From positions 199,919-263,918 of the forward strand of contig NZ_CAMLSE010000012.1 of the NCBI RefSeq assembly GCF_946482605.1: DNA of 64,000 bases, given 5' to 3'. Positions 55,201 through 62,269 of this stretch are shown here, piece by piece; positions within the stretch are counted from its first letter, which is position 1; each line of letters starts with the position of its first letter. Origin of the DNA: an uncultured Dyadobacter sp. GTDB lineage: Bacteria; Bacteroidota; Bacteroidia; Cytophagales; Spirosomataceae. The notes beneath the pieces are model-generated. The model did no database searches. It was given only the letters and a program-made list of their open reading frames with translations, and had not been told where the DNA came from. A program made the translations under genes and the position numbers.

Positions 55201-55334
55201 ACCCCGACCAGAAGGGAATTGGTCTCGTCATCGTCAAAGACCTGTGCGTGTTGCTGGACATCAGCATTACGGTCATTGTCCCGGGACAGGCCGGCACATC
55301 GATCGTCCTGACTTTAAACGGCAACGGGGAATAA
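52239..55334 (+). CDS. Propeller sensor histidine kinase
   Basis: A 1031-residue transmembrane kinase. The signal/anchor region (residues about 12-37, with Cys-rich ACCCW) leads to a periplasmic two-component-regulator propeller (repeats such as GLPQNSVKAIAQDRNGFVWLTTEAGLVRFDG), then a YYY-type beta domain (LSGKGRPEKWIPVN and KIRKVNGFGSNDYTY) and a membrane helix near residues 765-785. The cytoplasmic kinase has the phospho-His in AAVNHDIQTPLHYIG, the N-box HNLIDNALKVS, G1 DDGPGMPE and G2 GIGLVIVKDL. It lacks a receiver domain of its own. It probably signals to the adjacent response regulator; the ligand is unknown. Confidence 0.92.
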   Translation: MNPSRFLSSRSRSMGVVLGSLMLACCCWIGTTGVASAQEQHPPGYWLQHFTDENGLPQNSVKAIAQDRNGFVWLTTEAGLVRFDGHRFMTFDRSVVPITSNRIRGFVPSVNHDEKNTRHEFYALSEKNEYIGILPNGLVSVDTTFYNNYKKRNPLVRNETRHNSILPSLPVQLNIDPFAEHYFAASDSGKYYIWRKDQVTCFQYGKPVSVTRGPFRNFILIGTKPYGTDSKGRFRTIGASSREISIEGDITLNSRYAKQTGHLRLFWNSISRQAFLYLNDCLYTLKPTPAGNLTTRLILKDFDFDNRSIVTAYFDEPGGFLFLGSTTRGLFVLKKESFQTQRLNADSADNVYYAQIPARGRSVLTSQGYLLGTNADGSNSTAKRVSTFMERFGYKFTMAESRDSTFWFGIGLDLYKLDRTGQKILAYVKLPDKAKSLYVEPAGRLWIGCESRGLYTLDETQGRYKPRRMFTLSVNGVMIMNREDAETLFLGTENGLYRLNTRTGAFQTIKAFENITVRSFHTTPDGTWITTYGNGIYLLKKNKLVKFPLDHDRFLAMAHCIVEDKKGFFWISTNRGLFQVAKKQLLAYASDKQNLVYYLYYDKRNGFETNEFNGGCQPCALALADGTISLPSMDGLVWYKPERIDPELPDKGIFISSILEDGKELNVNDRLEISHDFEQLHLMVTTPYLGNIRNVQMHYSLSGKGRPEKWIPVNADFVVPVPKVPFGDYTLKIRKVNGFGSNDYTYKTVHLHIPRAWYETWWFQSLMVVALAGLFFASVKWRTTRLVKKEREANLIRHYRVISQIIAAVNHDIQTPLHYIGYSLKQINAYLHKQSTSDAFITRMSDETLNTSQRLSTLTKNFLDYIKLQNKTESARREVGAVEVAGLVSTISELFAATAAFRGVTLQNRIDPELTVQSDPSLLSIILHNLIDNALKVSQSEVTVTAGTENGHPRITIHDDGPGMPEDQTGWLNKNYKSYEEWLRASQHPDQKGIGLVIVKDLCVLLDISITVIVPGQAGTSIVLTLNGNGE

Positions 55335-55359
55335 CCTGAACCGCATCGCCAGGACACAA

Positions 55360-55392
55360 TTAAGCCTGCAATTCAACGATTTGCAGGCTTAA
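55360..55392. terminator. Stem-loop between the kinase and DUF-cytochrome genes
   Basis: TTAAGCCTGCAA (55360-55371) and TTGCAGGCTTAA (55381-55392) form a 12-bp perfect stem, loop 9 bases, in the gap between convergent genes. There is no strong T-run in either direction. Confidence 0.65.
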
Positions 55393-55440
55393 AAAACCAC
55401 ATATTAACCTATTTATTAACAGGCGGAGAGCCTGATTTCT

Positions 55441-57603
55441 TTAATTCACAATCAACTCGTCGATAAATAACCATCCTTTACTGCCCTTGCCCTGGTGCCA
55501 GGCCGGCAGCTTGGCCAATGGCTTGGCTACGAGTTTGATGCAGCTAAGCTCCCGGGGCTCGAATGCAGCCTCGTAAACAAGGTTCTCGGCGCCCGGTATA
55601 TCTTTCTCCGGCACTTCCGGGCTGATGACTTTCAGCAGTTTAAGGGATTTTTCATCGGCTCCTCCCCACACTTCGATCCGGGTGGGCGGGAAAATGTAAC
55701 TTCCCAGGCTGCGGAGCGTACTCAAAGTTACGTTCCCGGCTTTGACAGGCTTTTTGAAAAACAGATAGCCCTGAAAATCATTTTGATTATAACCCAGCCA
55801 GGTGCCGCTCACCCGTTCGGTATCGCCGACCTTTCCGTCGAAAAGCGAAGCTGCTCCTTTCGCTTTGTAGCTCGGATCTACCGGCGTGATCAACTGGGCG
55901 CTGTCGATGGGGTAGCCAGCTTTAAAAAATACTTTCTCAACCCGTTTGCTGCCGTACCAGCCGCTTCTGAACGCCCTTGCTTTCAGTGTGCTGTTCTTTA
56001 TAATGGCGATTGGCTTTTCATAAACCGGCGATTGAACGCTGTCGGGCTCCGAACCGTCGAGCGTGTACCGGATGATCGTCCCGGCGATCTGATGTTTCAT
56101 GGTTACCCTTTCATCCTTTGCTACGAGCTGCTTTTCCGTGACAATCACGGGCGGATTGAGCGCCAGGATTAGTGTATCGCTCCTGAAACCCGTTTCAAAT
56201 GCGATATGCTGTCCTTTTTTCAATGTCGCCAGTTCTTCTGTACTCAGACCAGTACTCCATACATATACTTTTTTCAAAGAAGGAATGGCTTCCAGTGATT
56301 TAATATGAGTCATTTTGACTGTCGTTCCGCTCAATGAAAGCTCGCGGAGATGCCCGAGCTTTTTCAGTTCGCCTAATGTCGCTCCGGTAACGTCCGTGAA
56401 ATTCAGGATCAGCTTACGAAGCTCGGGAAACTGGGCCAACTTCCTGAGGTCCTCGTCCTTCACCGGCATCTTGCTCAGATCCATCGAAACGATCTGCCCC
56501 TTCAACGGTGCCAATCCTTCGATATCTTCGCTTTTGAAGTTCGCACGGTTGTAAAAATTGACAAACAATGCAGGCGACTCCGCCGATAATGGTTTGATGA
56601 GGCGGTAAGTGGTATTGAGCTTTTTGACCTCGTCCGCATCCGCGGCGCTGAAATCGTATTGTTCCTCGGTCCGGCCGCCTCCCAATACGTTCTGGGCATA
56701 AGCGTACACCGGGCTTTGGGGCGAAAGTGAACTCGCCAGCTGATCGAAACGCGACCCGCCTTTTACCCATGCGGCCAGCAGCACGATTTCTTCGTCGGTC
56801 AATTGCACCTTACCGCGCGGCGGCATATGCTTTTTGTCTTCAAGCGGCAAATGCAACCTGCTGATCAGCAGGCCGAGATCCGCTTTGGTAGTGTCCCAAA
56901 GTACTCCACCCTTCCCTCCTTTCGTGAGCAAGGCCTGGGTCTGGATCTGTAAACCTCCTTTGGCTTTCTCCTCATTGTGACATGACAAACATTTCTGTTC
57001 CAAAACCGGCTTGACAAGGTCGTCATACACCCTGGCATCCTCGAAAGCAACTTTCGGGGCTTCACCCGCAGATGGTCCCAGGGGCGAAATCAAAAAGTCC
57101 TCACCGTGGGTCAGATTTCCACCCAGATGTCCACCCACAAAGAGAAGCACTAAAAAGGAGCCCGCCACCAGCTTGGAAGACAACTTCCAGGGAACCAGGT
57201 ATTTTTGCAACCCGTACCAGATGATACTGACCAGCGAGATGGCGATACCCAGCCATTTATGCCAAAGCAATGTATCCGATTCGTACCCCTCTTCTCTGGA
57301 CAAAACAAAACCCGAGAATGCAGCCACTGCCGCGGTAAATGCGCCTATAATCAGCAAACTATCCGCCAGCTGAGCATTCCAGCGGGTGGAATCCGGCTTT
57401 TCGACGATGATCACCCATAAGCTGTACAGTATGAGTACTACCAAAGGGAAGTGTAGAACCAAAGGGTGCATTCTTCCCACCGCCTGCATCCAGTAAGGAA
57501 CTGTAAAACGGCTTTCAAACAACAATAGAAATACGAGCAATCCATTCAGGAAGAAGGCCAGGTTATAAACAAGCCCTTGCCAATCTGACAAATATCTGCG
57601 CAC
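55441..57603 (-). CDS. Membrane cytochrome-like protein with LRR and C-terminal domains
   Basis: A 720-residue protein. Four to five membrane helices (about residues 12-30, 48-67, 83-100, 117-131 and 145-160) resemble DUF2231. The haem-binding motif CLSCH (residues 205-209) belongs to a planctomycete-type cytochrome c domain (MPPRGKVQLTDEEIVLLAAWVKGG follows). Leucine-rich repeats lie at about 375-460, then an FN3/chitobiase-associated domain (DERVTMKH to RYTLDGSEPD) and a discoidin-like tail. It is the third gene of a set with DUF1501 and DUF1553 genes; a role in periplasmic oxidation of a sugar or glycan is inferred from that company. Confidence 0.8.
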   Translation of the reverse strand: MRRYLSDWQGLVYNLAFFLNGLLVFLLLFESRFTVPYWMQAVGRMHPLVLHFPLVVLILYSLWVIIVEKPDSTRWNAQLADSLLIIGAFTAAVAAFSGFVLSREEGYESDTLLWHKWLGIAISLVSIIWYGLQKYLVPWKLSSKLVAGSFLVLLFVGGHLGGNLTHGEDFLISPLGPSAGEAPKVAFEDARVYDDLVKPVLEQKCLSCHNEEKAKGGLQIQTQALLTKGGKGGVLWDTTKADLGLLISRLHLPLEDKKHMPPRGKVQLTDEEIVLLAAWVKGGSRFDQLASSLSPQSPVYAYAQNVLGGGRTEEQYDFSAADADEVKKLNTTYRLIKPLSAESPALFVNFYNRANFKSEDIEGLAPLKGQIVSMDLSKMPVKDEDLRKLAQFPELRKLILNFTDVTGATLGELKKLGHLRELSLSGTTVKMTHIKSLEAIPSLKKVYVWSTGLSTEELATLKKGQHIAFETGFRSDTLILALNPPVIVTEKQLVAKDERVTMKHQIAGTIIRYTLDGSEPDSVQSPVYEKPIAIIKNSTLKARAFRSGWYGSKRVEKVFFKAGYPIDSAQLITPVDPSYKAKGAASLFDGKVGDTERVSGTWLGYNQNDFQGYLFFKKPVKAGNVTLSTLRSLGSYIFPPTRIEVWGGADEKSLKLLKVISPEVPEKDIPGAENLVYEAAFEPRELSCIKLVAKPLAKLPAWHQGKGSKGWLFIDELIVN

Positions 57604-57640
57604 TGTATCAGGGGTTAGTAAATGATTTTATTTGAGACGG

Positions 57641-59101
57641 CTAGGCGATGATCCCTTTCACCAGCTTGCCGGCCACATCCGTCAGGCGATAGCGGCGTCC
57701 CTGGTGTTTGAAAACGAGCTTTTCATGGTCCAGCCCCAGTTGGTTCAAAATCGTTGCATGGAAATCATGGACATGTACCGGGTCCTTCACGATGTTATAC
57801 CCAAACTCATCGGTTTCTCCATAAACGATCCCGGGTTTGACGCCACCGCCTGCCATCCAGACAGTAAATGCCCTGGGATGGTGATCACGGCCATAGTTGT
57901 CTTTGGTGAGAGTGCCCTGGCAGTAGTTTGTCCGCCCGAACTCCCCACCCCAGATCACCAGCGTTTCATCGAGCAGCCCGCGTTGTTTCAGGTCGGTGAT
58001 CAATGCGGCGGACGCCTGATCGACATCCATGCATTGGCCTTTGATTTCCGTAGGCAAGCCGCCATGGCTGTCCCAGCCCTGGTGATAAAGCTGCACAAAC
58101 CGGACGCCCTGCTCCGAAAGCTTTCGGGCAAGGAGGCAGTTGGCGGCATAAGTCCCGGGCACGAGGCATTCGGGGCCATACATTTTCACGATCGACTCGG
58201 GCTCCTTGCTCATGTCGGTGATTTCGGGAACGGCCGTCTGCATCCGGAAGGCCATTTCGTACTGCTGTACCTTGGCGGTAATTTCAGGATCACCAAACTC
58301 GTTGTAGGTCCCCTGGTTCAGTTCCGCGAGATTGTCGAGCATTTTGCGGCGTTGCGCCCGGTCCATGCCATCGGGGTCGTTGAGATACAATACCGGGTTC
58401 TCGCCGCTGCTGAACTGCACGCCCTGATGCACGGAGTCCAAAAAGCCATTGGTCCATAATTTGGAATAAACACCCTGGCCATTTCCTTTCCCCCGCGACA
58501 ACAAAACGCAAAAACCCGGGAGGTTCTGGTTTTCGCTTCCCAGGCCATAGCTCAGCCAGGAACCGAAACTGGGCCGATTCCCTACCTGCGCACCGGTTTG
58601 GAAGAATGTGAGTGCAGGATCGTGGTTGATCGCCTCGGTATTCAGGGTTTTGATAATGCAGAGGTCGTCCGCAATGCCTGCCATATGGGGTAGCAGCTCA
58701 CTCATCCAGGCACCGCTTTTACCGTACTGCTTAAAGTTGAAGATGGATCCCGCCAGAGGGAATTTCGCCTGATTGGCCGTCATGCCCGTCAAACGCTGGG
58801 TGCCCCGGATCGACTCCGGCAGATCTTCGCCGTGCATTTTGTTCAGCATGGGCTTGTAGTCGAACAAATCCAGCTGGGAGGGCGCCCCGTTCTGAAACAG
58901 ATAAATCACCCTTTTGGCTTTCGGAGCAAAATGCGGCAAGCCCGCCATCAGTTCGTTTACATCGCCCTCTCCGCCTCCGCCTTTGAACAGGTCCGGAATG
59001 AGCAGAGAACCCAGGGCCGCACTGCCCAGCCCAAGACTCAGTTTGGATAAAAAATGTCGGCGGGTAGTATTGATCCCAAAATCAAATATTGGCTTTTCCA
59101 T
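57641..59101 (-). CDS. DUF1501 protein, Tat-exported
   Basis: A 486-residue protein of the sulfatase/alkaline-phosphatase-like DUF1501 family. The Tat signal is NTTRRHFLSKLSLGLGSAAL (about residues 10-30). Family marks are IYLFQNGAPSQLDLFDYKP, WGGEFGRTNYCQGTLTKDNYGRDH and the late HDFHATILNQLGLDHEKL. Its metal-dependent activity is not established. It almost always accompanies a DUF1553 cytochrome-like protein, as here, with 38 bases to the gene below it. Confidence 0.9.
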   Translation of the reverse strand: MEKPIFDFGINTTRRHFLSKLSLGLGSAALGSLLIPDLFKGGGGEGDVNELMAGLPHFAPKAKRVIYLFQNGAPSQLDLFDYKPMLNKMHGEDLPESIRGTQRLTGMTANQAKFPLAGSIFNFKQYGKSGAWMSELLPHMAGIADDLCIIKTLNTEAINHDPALTFFQTGAQVGNRPSFGSWLSYGLGSENQNLPGFCVLLSRGKGNGQGVYSKLWTNGFLDSVHQGVQFSSGENPVLYLNDPDGMDRAQRRKMLDNLAELNQGTYNEFGDPEITAKVQQYEMAFRMQTAVPEITDMSKEPESIVKMYGPECLVPGTYAANCLLARKLSEQGVRFVQLYHQGWDSHGGLPTEIKGQCMDVDQASAALITDLKQRGLLDETLVIWGGEFGRTNYCQGTLTKDNYGRDHHPRAFTVWMAGGGVKPGIVYGETDEFGYNIVKDPVHVHDFHATILNQLGLDHEKLVFKHQGRRYRLTDVAGKLVKGIIA

Positions 59102-59129
59102 ATTTAATGCTGTAGGCTATAAGCTGTAT

Positions 59130-59290
59130 GCTTTAAGCTCTTGATTTGTTCGTTCCTTAGTGACTGATGTAAATTTGAACCCTCTATAGAGCTTATCGCT
59201 TTGCTCTAAGCTTTAAGTTCTTAATTTGTTCGTTTCTTAATTATCAACGTAAATCTCAACCTTCATAAAGCTTACAGCCTATTGCTTATA
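59130..59290. repeat. Two 80-bp diverged tandem copies between operon genes
   Basis: GCTTTAAG begins a copy at 59130 and another at 59210. The copies are recognisably similar over about 80 bases (shared TTCGTT, TAAAT and AACC blocks) but differ at many bases. On both sides lie further GCTTATAGC-type words (59110-59130 and 59270-59310), the same family as at 28889-29010. The region separates the DUF1501 and DUF1553 genes. Confidence 0.65.
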
Positions 59291-59316
59291 GCTTACAGCT
59301 TAGCGCTTACAGCCCC

Positions 59317-61638
59317 TCACCCCTTCGTAATCGTCTCCTCCATATTGTACAGCGCGTTGATTACCCGCATTAGGGCGGCGGCGCGTACTTCGTCGGCCTT
59401 TGGCTCGTGCGGATATTCACCTACGTTCAGCACTTTGAATGCATGTTTTTTATCCTTCGAAAACATCGATGCTTCACCGTTGTAATAGCTGGTAAGCAGT
59501 TTCATTTCCTTTTCCGTCGGCCGGCGGCAGACAATCCGCTGAAACGAGGTCCTGATATTGGTTTCGACGTCCGTCGACTTCGCAACCAGCCGCTCCGCCA
59601 GCACCCGCGATGCTTCGAGCACCGTCGGGTCGTTGAGCATGACCAGCGCCTGCAATGGCGTATTGGTTTTCGAACGCTTGATCTCGCAATGGTCACGGTT
59701 ACTGGCATCGAAAATGATCATCGATGGAGGCGGCACCGTCAGTTTGATAAATGTGTACATGCCTCGTCGGTACAGCGCTTCCCCACGGTCCTGCTGATAG
59801 GTCCGCAAGGTGCCGCGGCCTGATGTTGCCGCTTCCCAAAGGCCCTTGGGCTGGTAGGGCTTTACGCTGGGGCCGCCTATTTTCGGGTTTAATAACCCAC
59901 TCGTCGACAATACCATATCGCGAACCAGCTCCGCAGGCAGCCTGTAACGTGGCCCGTGCGACAGATAAATGTTGTCCGGATCCGCTTTCAGTTTTTCATC
60001 GGTGATCTTCGCAGACTGCCGGTAGGTCGCAGAAGTGACGATCTGCTTCACCAGCCTTTTGATGTCCCAGCCGTGATTCATAAAATCCACCGCAAGCCAA
60101 TCCAGCAATGCGGGATTGGTAGGCAGGTCGCCCTGCATACCGAAGTCACCCGTACTCTTCACGATACCCCGACCAAAGAATTCCTGCCAGATTTGATTCA
60201 CAAAAACCCTGGCCGTCAGCGGATTGCTTTTGCTCGTCGTCCATTTAGCCAGTCCAAGCCTGTTTTGCGGAAGTCTGGTTGTATCAAATTTCATCACTGC
60301 GGGCAGCGCGGCCGCGGTCACCACGCGCCCGGGCGCGTCGTACACACCCCGGTTGAGAATGTGCGTGGGCCGGAGCGTGTCCCGGTCGCCCAGCACCGAC
60401 ACCATGAGTTTACTGGTATCCGGTCTGTTGATGAACGACAGCAACGTCCTGGCTTCTTGGTCGGAAATGGTCATCACCGGCATTTTCGCGGGTTTTGTCT
60501 GGGAAATATCACCCTCGAAACCCTTTTCCTTCGAGTTGTTGAAAAACGCGAACATCCGGTAGTAATCTTCCTGCGAAATGGGGTCATATTTATGGTCGTG
60601 GCATTGTGCGCATTCGACAGTCAGCCCCAGCACACCGGTACTGAAGGTCTTTGTTTTATCGATATTATATTCAATCCGGTATTCTTCCGGGATCACCCCG
60701 CCCTCTTCGGTGTATTTATGGTTTCTGAAAAATGCCGTGGCCAGGATCTGCTCCTTATTGGCATTGGGCAGCATATCGCCGGCGATCTGCCATGACAGGA
60801 ACTGGTCGTACCGCATATTTTTGTTGAACGCGTTGATCAGCCAGTCGCGCCAGGGCCATTGCGTACGCACTTCATCGTCCTGGTAGCCGTATGAATCGGC
60901 ATACCGGGCTACGTCCAGCCAATAGACAGCCATTTTCTCGCCATAAGTCTTTTGACTGATCATCTCATCCACCACCTTTTCATATGCCTTGTCGCTGCCG
61001 TCCGCTTCGAACCTCTTTTGCATGTCCACGGTCGGAGGCAGGCCGGTGAGATCCAGCGCGACTCTTTTGAGCAAATGGCTTATGCCCGCCTCTTCATTGG
61101 GACTCAATCCCGCGCCTTCCATTCGTTGTAAAACAAAACGGTCGATTTCATTTCTGGGCCACTCCTCGTTGGAAACCTGAGGAACGGCCGGCAGTACCGG
61201 AGTTGTGAATGCCCAATGCTTCTCGTATTTCGCCCCCTGTTCGATCCATTTACGCACCAGGCCGATCTCTGCATCATTCAAGAGGCCCAAATGCGATTCG
61301 GGGGTCGGCATCTGATAGGATGGATCTACCGAAGTAATCCTTTTGTAAACCTCCGATTGTTCGGGCTTGCCCGGGAAAATCGCCACACCTTTGCCATCCT
61401 TCAATTTAGCATAGGCATTTTCAGCCACATCCAGCCTCAGCCCGGCCTCCCGTTTCTTGGCATCCGGCCCGTGACAGGCATAACATTTATCGGACAGGAT
61501 GGGCCGGATATCAAAATTATAACTCACCGCGTTGCTGCCCGATTGCGTCTGCAATGTCCCATTCTTTTTGAAACACGAAACCGCCAGAAAGGTAACCACA
61601 CCAGCCAGCATCGCCGGAAATAAGAACTTCTTTTTCAT
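59317..61638 (-). CDS. DUF1553/PSCyt lipoprotein
   Basis: A 773-residue lipoprotein (signal with lipobox LAVSC) that begins with a cytochrome-like haem motif CYACH (residues 52-56), the planctomycete PSCyt1 domain, then a PSCyt2/DUF1549 domain (EIDRFVLQRMEGAGLSPNEEAG and LDVARYADSYGYQ) and DUF1553 (TTSKSNPLTARVFVNQIWQEFFGRG). It is the first gene of the three-gene set, with the DUF1501 gene 216 bases downstream. The function is not established for these families; they are most frequent in planctomycetes and in some Bacteroidota. Confidence 0.88.
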   Translation of the reverse strand: MKKKFLFPAMLAGVVTFLAVSCFKKNGTLQTQSGSNAVSYNFDIRPILSDKCYACHGPDAKKREAGLRLDVAENAYAKLKDGKGVAIFPGKPEQSEVYKRITSVDPSYQMPTPESHLGLLNDAEIGLVRKWIEQGAKYEKHWAFTTPVLPAVPQVSNEEWPRNEIDRFVLQRMEGAGLSPNEEAGISHLLKRVALDLTGLPPTVDMQKRFEADGSDKAYEKVVDEMISQKTYGEKMAVYWLDVARYADSYGYQDDEVRTQWPWRDWLINAFNKNMRYDQFLSWQIAGDMLPNANKEQILATAFFRNHKYTEEGGVIPEEYRIEYNIDKTKTFSTGVLGLTVECAQCHDHKYDPISQEDYYRMFAFFNNSKEKGFEGDISQTKPAKMPVMTISDQEARTLLSFINRPDTSKLMVSVLGDRDTLRPTHILNRGVYDAPGRVVTAAALPAVMKFDTTRLPQNRLGLAKWTTSKSNPLTARVFVNQIWQEFFGRGIVKSTGDFGMQGDLPTNPALLDWLAVDFMNHGWDIKRLVKQIVTSATYRQSAKITDEKLKADPDNIYLSHGPRYRLPAELVRDMVLSTSGLLNPKIGGPSVKPYQPKGLWEAATSGRGTLRTYQQDRGEALYRRGMYTFIKLTVPPPSMIIFDASNRDHCEIKRSKTNTPLQALVMLNDPTVLEASRVLAERLVAKSTDVETNIRTSFQRIVCRRPTEKEMKLLTSYYNGEASMFSKDKKHAFKVLNVGEYPHEPKADEVRAAALMRVINALYNMEETITKG

Positions 61639-62269
61639 TTGACAAACAATAAACCTGCGTAAAAATCATCGAAGTAATGGTAATATACTACCAGTAACTC
61701 CACCCCAGAAACCCAAACAAAAAGCAGGATTCATTCACGCGCTCAAAAAGCAATATATACAACTCATTATCAATATATTAATACCAAATATAGCAATAAC
61801 ATCTCAGAAAACAGCCTCTACACCGGCTCAGTGAAGTGGATAGATTAAAGAAATTATGCAAATTTATTATAACCCAGTCCAGTAAATTAATTGTCGATTG
61901 GCACGTTCCAATACCATGTTTGCATAACCTGTCAGCTCATTGCTGCCATTTCAGGGATGTGTCGAACACAACCGGAACCTGGTTTCCAGGACTTTCCCCA
62001 TTCCAAGACCCTATTTTCAGCCTGCATTCAAAGCCCGGCGGCAAGAAGGTAAAAAGCAAAAGAAAGATCGAAGTTTTTAAATGAAAAGTAGAAGTAATTT
62101 TATACAAGAATTAAATCTATTAAATCATCAATTAAACGATTTTTATCCTTCGCCTTCGGTTCTTTCAGCAGCTTTACCCGCCGAATCAGAATGCTCCGAT
62201 ACCACCAGCGATACAGTCCAATGCCACATGGAAACAGAATGGCCCGTTTGCTACAATCTATTACTTGTT
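61639..62269. other. Intergenic region before the right-edge gene
   Basis: This 631-base gap is AT-rich near its start and end and holds no gene I can support. The short plus-strand frame at 61836-62084 has no family features. The frame of the next gene is open from 62081, but its signal peptide begins at 62270. The promoters of both divergent genes must lie here; I found no exact TAnnTTTG box. Confidence 0.4.

Noticed and set aside
61836..62084. Plus-strand frame of 82 codons ending at an ATGA overlap
   Set aside because: Composition looks non-coding, and the overlapped downstream ATG precedes a region without signal-peptide features; the real start is at 62270.
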